Of a stretch of DNA of 64,000 nucleotides, positions 19,021-27,097 are shown piece after piece (the first letter of the stretch is position 1; each line of letters starts with the position of its first letter). Both the position numbers and the translations under genes were made by a program. The notes under the pieces are model-generated. The model did not search any database. It was not told the DNA's origin and saw nothing but the letters and a program-made list of their open reading frames with translations. The stretch covers positions 2,294,001-2,358,000 of the forward strand of contig NZ_AP024269.1 of the NCBI RefSeq assembly GCF_016629525.1, given 5' to 3'. Source of the DNA: Kaistia sp. 32K. GTDB lineage: Bacteria > Pseudomonadota > Alphaproteobacteria > Rhizobiales > Kaistiaceae.

Positions 19021-20127
19021 TCAGACGCGGCGCCCGGCCTCTCGAGCCGCGTCGATGACCTGTTCGAGCGCCGCGGCCTCCGAGGCGTCGAGCGCGCCGA
19101 AGACGTACTGGCAGCGGAAGGTCTCGCCGGGCGCCAATTGCCGGATATGATCCTTGGCCTTCTCGGCCAGATAGCCGTCCGGCTCCGCCGTCGCGGGAAG
19201 CACGAGGCCGAAGGCCTCCTGGTCCGCGTTGCGCACCATCCAGCGAATGGCGTGGTCGAGCTGGTCCGGACGATAGCTGATGAAATCGGCCGATCCGTCA
19301 TCGAGCACCTGCAGCGCATGCGACCAGCCGGTGGGATCGGCCGCGACGTCCATCGACATGACCAACTCGGGCTCGACCGCCTGGGCGCCGTCGAGCCGCT
19401 TGTGCAGGCCGGGATCGGCGAGGGCGGCCTTGCGCAGTACCTTGTACTCTTCCGACAGCGTCTCTTCCGGCGGCAGCAGCGAACGGATGCGATAGCCGGT
19501 CTTCTCGTCGGCCACCGTGTCGACGATCCGCGCATCCGGCACATAGCGGAAATTCACATGCGCCAGGTACATGAGATCCATCGGCGAACCCTTGAGGTTC
19601 TTGATGTCGATCCCGGCATGGATCTTCGTGCTGCCGGCATGCAGGCGCACGGTCGGCGTGGCGACGTATTTGTGCGTGAAGGCGACGGTGTGCCGATAGC
19701 GGCCGGAAAGCCCCATGAACGGGCCGTGCTCGTCCTCGCCGATCAGGAGCTCGGCGCTGTGATAGAGGGCGTTCGGCAGTTCGCCATGCGGCGGATGGTT
19801 GTCGGCCGGGCTCGGATTGCCCATTGCCGTGGCGCCGCAATGCAGCAGAAACCCGCCATAGTTCCCGACATAGGACTGGGTGGGCTCCGGCTCGTCGAAC
19901 ATCGAGCCCATAGTCAGGCGGCGACCGTTGAAGGTCGCGTCCCAGATCTGCTGGCCCTGGAAGGGCAGCAGCTCGATGACGCCGACGCCATTGTCGATGC
20001 GCAGGCCGGCCACGCCGGTGCTGTAGCGAAATGTCGATGCCGTCAGGCCGGCGAACGATGCGATCACCGTTTCGGCCCGGCTGAAATGCTCGGGCAACAG
20101 CGTAATCGTGGCGATATCCGACTTCAT
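19021..20127 (-). CDS. DUF4432 family protein (aldose-epimerase-like fold)
   Basis: A 368-residue protein matching the DUF4432 family, which has the galactose-mutarotase beta-sandwich fold. Landmarks are FQGQQIWDATFNGR, the His-rich DNHPPHGELPNA and the LMYLAHVNFRY block; the His residues fit a carbohydrate-binding or epimerase-like pocket. The ATG at 20127 begins two bases after the amidohydrolase stop, so they are coupled; an upstream in-frame TTG at 20133 is less likely. As last gene of the importer operon it probably handles the imported compound or its product. Function in this setting is not established. Confidence 0.78.
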   Translation of the reverse strand: MKSDIATITLLPEHFSRAETVIASFAGLTASTFRYSTGVAGLRIDNGVGVIELLPFQGQQIWDATFNGRRLTMGSMFDEPEPTQSYVGNYGGFLLHCGATAMGNPSPADNHPPHGELPNALYHSAELLIGEDEHGPFMGLSGRYRHTVAFTHKYVATPTVRLHAGSTKIHAGIDIKNLKGSPMDLMYLAHVNFRYVPDARIVDTVADEKTGYRIRSLLPPEETLSEEYKVLRKAALADPGLHKRLDGAQAVEPELVMSMDVAADPTGWSHALQVLDDGSADFISYRPDQLDHAIRWMVRNADQEAFGLVLPATAEPDGYLAEKAKDHIRQLAPGETFRCQYVFGALDASEAAALEQVIDAAREAGRRV

Positions 20128-20129
20128 GA

Positions 20130-21626
20130 TCAACCGCGCCTTTCCATGCGAGGCAGCGCATTGGCAACCACAGCGTGTCCCATGCGTGCGAGAAGCGATT
20201 GAGCAGCCTTGTTGATTTCGGTCAACAGGAGACGCTCATCGAGCGCGACGAACGCGCCATTTTCCAGGATCGTCTTGCCGTCGATGAGGACGGTGTGCAC
20301 CGACTTCGAGCGCGAGGCGTAGAAGAGATTGCGGATCATGTTGGTGACCGGGATCATCTCCGGCCGGTCCAGCGTATGGATCACGATGTCGGCGCGCTTG
20401 CCGGCTTCCAGCGAGCCGATGCGCTCCTCCATGCCGGCGGCGCGGGCGCCGCCCCGGGTCGCCATGTAGAGGCCGTCCTCGGCGATCAGGTAGCCGCGAT
20501 CGCCATGCGCCTCGCGCGCGGTCAGAACGGCCAGGCTCGCCTGCCGCCAGAGATCGAAATCGTTCGACCAGTTGGCGGAATCCGAGCCGAGCGCGATGTT
20601 GGCGCCGCGCCGCCACAGCTCGGCATGCCTTCCATCAAAGCAGCCGCCGTGGCCCCACATCATCGACGCCGCCGGCGCCCAGGCGATGCTGGTGCCGCGA
20701 TCGAGCAGGGCGTCGCATTCGGCGTCGGTCAAATGGTTGGCGTGGCCGAAGGTGACGTTGCGATCGAGGAAGCCGATGTCGTGCAGATGCAGCAGCGGAT
20801 CCTTGCCGAAGCGCTCGCGATCTGCGGCGGTATCGGCTGGGCTGTAGGACTGGTGCAGGTTGAGCACGACGCCGGCGGCGTCGGCGCGGGCCTTTGCCTC
20901 CATCATCAGCGTCTCGCTGGCGGTGCCGAGCCCGAGGATTGCGACATGGCCGGTGACGAGGGCATCCGGATCCGCGTTGCGCGCGAGTTCGCCGCCCATC
21001 CGCTCCAGCGCCTCCTCGCGGGTCTTCGGCGCCCGAGCCAGCTCGGTGCGAACCCTGGCCTGCGCGGCGCAGGCGGGGCACCCGGCCTCGTGGGTCTCCA
21101 GCATGCCCTGTGCGAAGCCCTGCGGCTGGTCCCAGATGAAGGCGTCGCCGAGGATGGCCCGGATGCCGACTTGCTCGGCCGCACGCGCCGCCATGGCGGG
21201 TTCCAGCACGGTGCCGGCTTCGAGGAAGCAGGTCGTGCCGTTGCGGACCATCTCCATGCAGGCGAGCAGGACCGAAAGATATTCCTCCTCGTCATTGACC
21301 GTGTTGAAGAACACGCTCTCGAACGTATCGAATGCATCGCCCTCGGAAAGCTGATCGGGCAGGGCGCCGCGAAAGATCTGGAACGAGGCGTGCAGGTGGC
21401 ATTCGACGAACCCCGGATGCACCGGTGCGCCACGCGCCTCGATCACCCGCCGGGCCCGGTAGCGCGCGGCGACCTCCGCGTCCGCGCCAACGGCGAGGAT
21501 CCTGCCATCCCGGATCGCGACGGCGCCGTCCTCGAAGATCCGGCTCTCGTCGTCCATGGTGATGACATAGCCATGGCGGATGATCGTATCCGCCTCAACC
21601 GGCGCGCGCTCGGTCGTATCGGTCAT
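20130..21626 (-). CDS. Amidohydrolase superfamily enzyme (cytosine/SAH deaminase-like)
   Basis: A 498-residue metal-dependent hydrolase of the TrzN/AtzB/guanine-deaminase group. Metal-site motifs are in place: VECHLHASF (HxH, near residue 77), NLHQSYS, FGHANHLTDAE and LGSDSANWSND, where Asp is the last ligand. The usual N- and C-terminal beta-sandwich segments (VITMDDESRIFEDGAVAIRDGRI and TVLIDGKTIL) flank the barrel. It should deaminate or dechlorinate an N-heterocycle or hydrolyse an amide in the cytoplasm. ATG 21626 overlaps the ABC ATPase stop (ATGA) and has GGGAGGGAA upstream. Operon context suggests its substrate enters via the adjacent polyamine-type importer. Confidence 0.85.
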   Translation of the reverse strand: MTDTTERAPVEADTIIRHGYVITMDDESRIFEDGAVAIRDGRILAVGADAEVAARYRARRVIEARGAPVHPGFVECHLHASFQIFRGALPDQLSEGDAFDTFESVFFNTVNDEEEYLSVLLACMEMVRNGTTCFLEAGTVLEPAMAARAAEQVGIRAILGDAFIWDQPQGFAQGMLETHEAGCPACAAQARVRTELARAPKTREEALERMGGELARNADPDALVTGHVAILGLGTASETLMMEAKARADAAGVVLNLHQSYSPADTAADRERFGKDPLLHLHDIGFLDRNVTFGHANHLTDAECDALLDRGTSIAWAPAASMMWGHGGCFDGRHAELWRRGANIALGSDSANWSNDFDLWRQASLAVLTAREAHGDRGYLIAEDGLYMATRGGARAAGMEERIGSLEAGKRADIVIHTLDRPEMIPVTNMIRNLFYASRSKSVHTVLIDGKTILENGAFVALDERLLLTEINKAAQSLLARMGHAVVANALPRMERRG

Positions 21627-22708
21627 TCGTTCCCTCCCGGAAGAAGCGTCGGCGCCGCGGGCGCCCAGACCAGTTTCACCAGATCCCCGACCGTGAGCCC
21701 CTCGGCTTCCTCGTCGCGGAGATCCGCCCAGACGGTCGTGCCATCAGCCAGGACAGCGCCGACACGGATCCAGCTGCCGAGATAGATGATCTCGGAGATG
21801 CGCCCTTCGACACCGCGCCCCTCGGGCAGGCTTTCTTCGCGAAAAACCCGCACGGCCTCGGGCCGGATCGACAGCGCGGCTCGCGCCCCGACCGAGACGC
21901 CTGCGACGGATGCGACCGTCAGCCGGGTCCCGACGACATCGAGCGTCGCGATGCCGTCTCGCACCGACTGCACCGAGCCGCGCAGCAGGTTGGTCTGGCC
22001 GATGAAGTCGGAGACGAAGACATTGGCCGGACGCCGATAGATGTCCTGCGGCGTGCCCACCTGGACGATGCGGCCCCGGTTCATGATGGCGATCCGGTCC
22101 GACATGACGAGCGCTTCGGTCTGGTCATGCGTGACGAAGACGAAGGTGGCCTCCAGCCGGCGCTGGATCGCCCGCAGCTCCAGCTGCATCTGCTGGCGCA
22201 GCTTGAGATCGAGCGCCGACATCGGCTCGTCGAGCAGCAGCACCTTGGGTTCGCCGGCCAAGGCACGAGCCAGAGCCACGCGCTGCGCCTGGCCGCCGCT
22301 CAGCTCCGTCGGGCCGCGCCCGCCGAGATGCTCGAGCCGCACGAGGGCCAGCATCTCCTCGACCTTGTCGTCGATGCGCTTCTTCGACCACTTCTTCAGC
22401 TTCAGGCTGTAGGCGATGTTGTCGTAAACGTTCATATGCGGGAACAGCGCGCCGCGTTGGAACACCAGATTGGTCGGCCGGCGCTCCGGCGGACGGGTCG
22501 TGACGTCCTCGCCATAAACGCGCACCGTCCCGCGCGTCGGATATTCGAAGCCGGCCACGATCCGGAGCAAGGTGGACTTGCCGCAGCCGCTCGCGCCGAG
22601 CAGCGAGACGAACTCATTGTCCGCGACGGTCAGATCAACGTCTTCGAGGGCGGTCATCGAGCCGAAGCTCTTGCGAACCCCCATGATTTCAACGGCGGCG
22701 TTGGTCAC
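21623..22708 (-). CDS. ABC transporter ATP-binding protein, polyamine/opine (PotA) type
   Basis: A 361-residue importer ATPase. Walker A is GASGCGKSTLL near residue 40, the Q-loop follows FQRGALFPHM, the signature is ELSGGQAQRVALARAL and Walker B is VLLLDEPMSALD, followed by the His switch VTHDQTEAL. A C-terminal TOBE-like domain of about 120 residues is present, as in PotA/FbpC ATPases. It uses a GTG start at 22708 that overlaps the permease stop as GTGA. It powers uptake through the two permeases encoded upstream. Confidence 0.92.
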   Translation of the reverse strand: MTNAAVEIMGVRKSFGSMTALEDVDLTVADNEFVSLLGASGCGKSTLLRIVAGFEYPTRGTVRVYGEDVTTRPPERRPTNLVFQRGALFPHMNVYDNIAYSLKLKKWSKKRIDDKVEEMLALVRLEHLGGRGPTELSGGQAQRVALARALAGEPKVLLLDEPMSALDLKLRQQMQLELRAIQRRLEATFVFVTHDQTEALVMSDRIAIMNRGRIVQVGTPQDIYRRPANVFVSDFIGQTNLLRGSVQSVRDGIATLDVVGTRLTVASVAGVSVGARAALSIRPEAVRVFREESLPEGRGVEGRISEIIYLGSWIRVGAVLADGTTVWADLRDEEAEGLTVGDLVKLVWAPAAPTLLPGGNE

Positions 22709-23493
22709 GAGCGCTTCTTTCGTCCGAGCAGGTTGGAGCAGATCACGAGGCCGACGAGCAAGGTCAGCAGCAGCGTGGCGATGGCATTGATCGACGGGTC
22801 GACGCCCCGGCGCATCATCCCCCAGACGAGAACGGGGACGCTCTGCTGGTTGCCGATGTTGAACCAGGTGATGACGAACTCATCGAGCGAGAGGGCAGCC
22901 GCCAGCAGGGCGGCGCCGACGACCGACGGGCGGATCAACGGGAAGGTGATGTCGAGGAAGGTGCGGACCGGGCTGGCACCGAGATCCCTTGCCGCCTCGA
23001 GCATGGAAAAGTCGAAGGTCTCGAGCCGGGCATTCATCGTCAGGACGACGAAGGGCAGGCAGACGATGAGATGTCCGATCGCGGTGTTGACGAGGCCCTG
23101 CGGCATGCCGAGCATGCGAAAGAACACCGCAAGCGCGATGCCGATGACGAGTAGCGGCACGATCGCCGGCAGCAGGCTGGCGCCGATCAGGGCCTCGCGC
23201 ACATGCGGCCGCTTGAGCCGCATCAGGCCGAACGAAAAGGCCGCCCCCATGGCGCCGGCCGCCACCGCCGAGATCAGCGCGAGCACCAGGCTGTTGGTGA
23301 GGGCGCTGATGATCAGCGGATTGTCCAGCGCGCTCCGATACCAGGAGAGCGTCAGGCCCTCGATCGGCATGGAGAGGCGCGGGGACGTGGTGAAGGAGAA
23401 CAGCACGATCACCACGATCGGCGCATAGAGATAGGTGAGCACCGCCAGCACGAAGAGCGCGGCGATCCAGTGTTGTCTGAGCTTTGCGATCAT
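22705..23493 (-). CDS. ABC transporter permease, PotC type
   Basis: A 262-residue inner-membrane permease with about six segments and the EAA loop (LEAARDLGASPVRTFLDITFPL) that contacts the ATPase. The open frame extends to 24558, but that upstream part has no membrane character and is a shadow of the PotB-type gene. ATG 23493 overlaps the preceding permease stop as ATGA. It pairs with the PotB-type permease to form the channel. Confidence 0.9.
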   Translation of the reverse strand: MIAKLRQHWIAALFVLAVLTYLYAPIVVIVLFSFTTSPRLSMPIEGLTLSWYRSALDNPLIISALTNSLVLALISAVAAGAMGAAFSFGLMRLKRPHVREALIGASLLPAIVPLLVIGIALAVFFRMLGMPQGLVNTAIGHLIVCLPFVVLTMNARLETFDFSMLEAARDLGASPVRTFLDITFPLIRPSVVGAALLAAALSLDEFVITWFNIGNQQSVPVLVWGMMRRGVDPSINAIATLLLTLLVGLVICSNLLGRKKRS

Positions 23494-24362
23494 CGGGTCA
23501 CGCGGACGAGGATCTGGACGACGGCCAGATAGATGGCGAGGACGATGGCGATGGTGACGAAGGCGAGCGCCGCGCCGAGCGGCCAGTTGGAGCCGATGCC
23601 GCGGAACTGGTCGGCGATGATGTTGCCGATCAGGAGGCTCTGCGTGCCGCCGACGAGCGACGGGGTGACGAAGTCGCCCGCCGCCAGAAGGAAGGCGAAG
23701 GCAAACGCCGTGCGAACGCCTGGCATCGCCAGAGGCAGCAGGATGGTGCGGATGAGATGGACGCGGCCGGCGCCAAGATCGCGCGCCGCCTCCATCTGAT
23801 CGCGCGATACGTTGAGCAGCGCCGAATAGATTGGCAGCACGGCGAGCGGCAGCAGCAGGCCGCTCAGCGTGATGACGACGGCGATGTTGCTGTAGATCAG
23901 GAACTCCAGCGGCTCGTTGATCAAACCGAGCCATTGCAGCGTCGAGTTGAGCAGGCCCTGCTTCCCGAGGATCGTCCGCCAGGCATAGATGCGGACGAGG
24001 TAGCCGCTGAACAGCGACAGCAATACCAGTTGCAGGATCAGCTGCCCGCGCCGCTCGAACACGAAACGCATCGCGTAGGAGAGGGAGAAGGCGATCGGCA
24101 CGACGATGGCAGCCGTCACGAAGCCTACCACGACGGTGCGGATGAGCAGCGTCCGGTAGAGCTTCGAAACGACGGCCTTCTCGTAATTGTCGAGCGTGAA
24201 GTCCGGGATCAGTTCGAACCCCTTCGCTCGCCAGAAGCTCAGCACGAACAGGCAGAGCATCGGGACGGCGAAGAACAGGACATAGAGCAGGCTCGCCGGC
24301 AGCAGCGGGCGAAGACTGGTGGACGCACGCCCAGAGCGGGCCAGGCCGGAGCCCGTCATCAT
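23490..24362 (-). CDS. ABC transporter permease, PotB type
   Basis: A 290-residue permease with six or so membrane segments, an N-terminal cytoplasmic stretch and the EAA loop (MEAARDLGAGRVHLIRTILLPL). Two adjacent ATGs (24362 and 24359) follow GAGGAA; the first is used. It is located between the solute-binding protein gene and the PotC-type gene, the standard PotD-B-C-A type order here read as binding protein, permease, permease, ATPase. Confidence 0.9.
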   Translation of the reverse strand: MMTGSGLARSGRASTSLRPLLPASLLYVLFFAVPMLCLFVLSFWRAKGFELIPDFTLDNYEKAVVSKLYRTLLIRTVVVGFVTAAIVVPIAFSLSYAMRFVFERRGQLILQLVLLSLFSGYLVRIYAWRTILGKQGLLNSTLQWLGLINEPLEFLIYSNIAVVITLSGLLLPLAVLPIYSALLNVSRDQMEAARDLGAGRVHLIRTILLPLAMPGVRTAFAFAFLLAAGDFVTPSLVGGTQSLLIGNIIADQFRGIGSNWPLGAALAFVTIAIVLAIYLAVVQILVRVTR

Positions 24363-24388
24363 TGCATTCCTCGTCGTGCCGGGACGGA

Positions 24389-25555
24389 TCAGGAGGCCTT
24401 GAACGTCTGCCAGGCTTCGACCCAGGCGGGCGCGCCGACGATGTCGCCGTCATTCTCCTGTGGCGGCACGACGATCTGCGTACCGAGGATGCCGCCGCCG
24501 GGTTTGCGCACATTGTCGTAGGGGTAGAGATCGCGCACGCTCGGATCGAGCAGGTCATAGGCCGCTTCGACCGTGCAGCCGGAGCCGAGCTCCTTGGCGA
24601 GCGCCGCGTTCGACTGCGTCGACGTCATGAAGTCTATGAAGGCATAGGCATTGTCGAGGTTGGGAGCATCCGCCGCGATGGCGTAGGCGTCCGACCAGAA
24701 GAAGGTGCCGTCAACTTCGGGCGAGCCGACGACCAGCTTCACGCCCTTCTCCTTGGCGATCAGCGTCTGATAGGCCCAGCCGCCGATGCCGATCGAGGCG
24801 TCGCCGCGGATCAGCACGTCGGCCATGTCGCCATGCGACGCGCCGATGGTGACGACGTTCGGCTTCATCTTCAGCATGGCCTCGATGACCTGCTCGAGTT
24901 CCGCCGCCGTCAGCCGGCTCGGCTCCTTCATGCCGAGCGAAACGGCATAGAGCCAGATATTGCCGAAAGGGTCGTCGAGCAGCACCAGCTGCCCCTTGTA
25001 TTTAGGATCGGCGAAATCCGTGTAGCGGGCCGGCATCTTGTCCCATTTCGCGGGATTGAAGACGCAGGGCTCGTCGCCCCAGATGATCGGAATGCCGTAG
25101 GTCTTGCCGTCGCGCACCAGCCATGGCGCATCCTTGAACGCCGGGAACAGTCCCGCGGCGGTGGGGATGCGGGCGAGGTCGAGCGGCTGGAACAGCTCGA
25201 CATTCGAGGCGAGGATCGCGCGCTGGAAGTCCTTGTTCGGCGTCAAGAGGTCCATTGCGCCGCGACCACCGGTGTTGAAGCGGGTGAGCGCTTCGTCGGC
25301 GGCCGACTGGAAGGAAGCCTGAAGCTGGATTCCGTTCTTTTCCAGGAACGGCTTGGCGACATTGCCGCCATGCTCGCCGTCCCAGCCGAGAAAGTTCAGC
25401 TGCCCGCCGAGCTTCGGAGTCTCAGCCGCGGACGCACCCGCCGAGGCGCCCAGAACGGAAATCGTGGCAAGTCCTGCCGCGCCCTGGATGAACCGGCGAC
25501 GGCTAACGTCCGCGTTCAGGCGGTCGTTGAGAAACCCTCTAACCATCTCGTTCAA
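24389..25555 (-). CDS. Periplasmic solute-binding protein, PotD/PotF type, Tat-exported
   Basis: A 388-residue substrate-binding protein. The N-terminus has a twin-arginine signal (SRRRFIQG followed by AAGLATISVLGASAGASAAE), so it is probably exported folded. The body matches the spermidine/putrescine-type family (LGWDGEHGGNVAKPF, DLARIPTA, PIIWGDEPC, KGQLVLLDD, NAYAFIDFM). The best start is the TTG at 25555, with GGGGGAGA about six bases upstream; an in-frame ATG at 25546 would be 15 bases from it. It is the first gene of the operon and binds the imported ligand, possibly an amide or N-rich compound given the linked amidohydrolase. Confidence 0.88.
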   Translation of the reverse strand: MNEMVRGFLNDRLNADVSRRRFIQGAAGLATISVLGASAGASAAETPKLGGQLNFLGWDGEHGGNVAKPFLEKNGIQLQASFQSAADEALTRFNTGGRGAMDLLTPNKDFQRAILASNVELFQPLDLARIPTAAGLFPAFKDAPWLVRDGKTYGIPIIWGDEPCVFNPAKWDKMPARYTDFADPKYKGQLVLLDDPFGNIWLYAVSLGMKEPSRLTAAELEQVIEAMLKMKPNVVTIGASHGDMADVLIRGDASIGIGGWAYQTLIAKEKGVKLVVGSPEVDGTFFWSDAYAIAADAPNLDNAYAFIDFMTSTQSNAALAKELGSGCTVEAAYDLLDPSVRDLYPYDNVRKPGGGILGTQIVVPPQENDGDIVGAPAWVEAWQTFKAS

Positions 25556-25708
25556 GATCGTCTCCCCCTCTTTTCTGGAACAGTCTGGCGCTGGTCTTGG
25601 TCAGAAAATTCGGCATGACAAATCGGCTGGCGCTTTTTCCCTGCACGCACCATGTCGATCGCTTTTCCTCTGCGGAAACCCTGCCTTTCTTCCCCACTCC
25701 CACTTCAA

Positions 25709-25737
25709 ACTAAAAGTCGCTTTGTATATAAAGTCAA
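25709..25737 (-). promoter_or_regulatory. Sigma-70-type promoter of the importer operon with overlapping dyad
   Basis: On the minus strand TTGACT (-35, plus 25732-25737) and TTTAGT (-10, plus 25709-25714) are separated by 17 bases. Inside the spacer lies a 14-base imperfect palindrome, CTTTGTATATAAAG (25720-25733). A regulator bound there would block RNA polymerase; the divergent IclR-family gene starting at 25766 is the obvious candidate. This stretch is markedly AT-richer than its surroundings. Confidence 0.6.
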
Positions 25738-25765
25738 GGACCGTTGATGAAACCGGAGAGCCGCG

Positions 25766-26551
25766 ATGTCGGAGAGTGACGACCCGGAGGGCGGCCGCAA
25801 GGGGGCCTACACCGCGCCGGCGCTGGAGAAGGGGCTCGAAATCCTGGAGCTGCTCGCGGACGCCGGTGAGCCCTTGTCGGCCCGCAACATCGCCGACAGC
25901 CTGGGACGGTCTAAGAACGAGATCTTCCGGATGGTCTTCGTGCTGGTCGAACGGGGCTATTTGAATCGCGACGCCGCGACCGACCGGCTGACGCTCAGCA
26001 ACAAGCTGTTCGAGCTCGGCATGCGTACGCCGCGATCGCGCAAGCTGGTCGAGGTGGCGATGCCGGCGATGGAGCGGCTGAGCGACGATACCGGGCTTTC
26101 GTCGCATCTCGTCGTCGTCAACCGGGGCGAGACGGTCGTGATCGCGGCCGCCGCCGGCAGCGCCGAGCTCAATCTGACCCTCAGGCTCGGCTATCGCCGG
26201 CCGGCGATCGAGGCGAGCTCGGGCCAGACGATCATGGCGTTCCAGACGCCGGAGAAGCGCGCGCGGCTGATCGCCGAAAGCCTGGCCCTTTCCGACGAGC
26301 CGCATGATCCCGACGCGCTGGATGCGATCCTCGACCGGATTGTGGCGGACGGCTCGCTGGTGGCGCAGAGCCACGACCTGCTCGCCGTGGTCGACGTCTG
26401 CGCGCCCATTCTCGATCGGAACGGCCGGGCGGTGGCCAGCGTCGTCATTCCCTGCCTGAGCCGCCGCGGCACGCCGTCGCTCGAGGAGAGCGTCCGCGCG
26501 GCGCTGGTCGAAGCGTGCCGCGAGGTCAGCGAGGCCCTGATCGAGCGCTGA
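25766..26551 (+). CDS. IclR family transcriptional regulator
   Basis: A 261-residue regulator. Residues about 17-75 form the winged helix-turn-helix (ALEKGLEILELLADAGEPLS, then SKNEIFRMVFVLVERGY) and the rest is the IclR effector domain, including SSGQTIMAF and the cysteine-containing SVVIPCLSRR. ATG 25766 has GGAGA six bases upstream. It is divergent from the importer/amidohydrolase operon across about 210 bases and most likely controls that operon, and itself, through the AT-rich dyad in between. Effector is probably the imported compound or a metabolite. Confidence 0.9.
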   Translation: MSESDDPEGGRKGAYTAPALEKGLEILELLADAGEPLSARNIADSLGRSKNEIFRMVFVLVERGYLNRDAATDRLTLSNKLFELGMRTPRSRKLVEVAMPAMERLSDDTGLSSHLVVVNRGETVVIAAAAGSAELNLTLRLGYRRPAIEASSGQTIMAFQTPEKRARLIAESLALSDEPHDPDALDAILDRIVADGSLVAQSHDLLAVVDVCAPILDRNGRAVASVVIPCLSRRGTPSLEESVRAALVEACREVSEALIER

Positions 26552-26668
26552 GCCCCTTCGCGGCATGCGTCCGGTTGAGTGCATCGCCACCCGTGCGCAC
26601 GCACCGCATTCTTTCCGTCGTCTGAATCAGCTACGGCACCCTTGCAATTGCATCAGGGGAACGGGCGC

Positions 26669-26965
26669 GTGCCGGAAATCGAGAAGCGCATTTTTGTCGA
26701 GGAGAAGGACCTGGTCGCCGAGAAGGGCGACTGGGAGGCGCGAAAGCTCTCGCCGGACGCGCGTGGCTGGACGTCCTACTGCTTCTTCCTGCCCGGCGAG
26801 CTGCGCGAGGTCGTCGAACGCGAGATTCGCACCAAGATCAACAAGACCTATATCCAGGCCGTGGCGGCCGAAAATCCGCCCGGCGTGTGGGTTCGCGGCG
26901 CACGCTTCGAGCTGGAGGCGGCGCTGGCCGTCCTCAGTTCGGCGAAAGCGGCGGGCCAGCCCTGA
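26669..26965 (+). CDS. Conserved-looking small protein of unknown function
   Basis: A 98-residue acidic protein (VPEIEKRIFVEEKDLVAEKG... ending SAKAAGQP). I do not recognise a named domain. It has no signal peptide or membrane segment; the predicted structure is mixed, with a central WTSYCFFLPGELREVVE segment and an Ala-rich C-terminal helix. A GTG start at 26669 preceded by AGGGGAA is favoured over upstream in-frame ATGs that lack a ribosome-binding site. Codon use matches its neighbours, supporting a real gene. Confidence 0.6.
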   Translation: MPEIEKRIFVEEKDLVAEKGDWEARKLSPDARGWTSYCFFLPGELREVVEREIRTKINKTYIQAVAAENPPGVWVRGARFELEAALAVLSSAKAAGQP

Positions 26966-27097
26966 AAATGGGACGAGAAGACGGTGCAACCGGTCGCGGG
27001 CGCTCAATTCCAGGCGGGTTGCGACGCTGTTTTCCGCGCTGCCCTATACAGATTTGACGCGACTTGATCGATACTCGGCCAAAGCGGAGGAGTTGAT

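Noticed and set aside
23494..24558. N-terminal extension of the PotC-type permease frame to 617 residues
   Set aside because: The extension has no membrane segments and is a shadow of the PotB-type gene; the ATGA-coupled ATG at 23493 begins the real protein.
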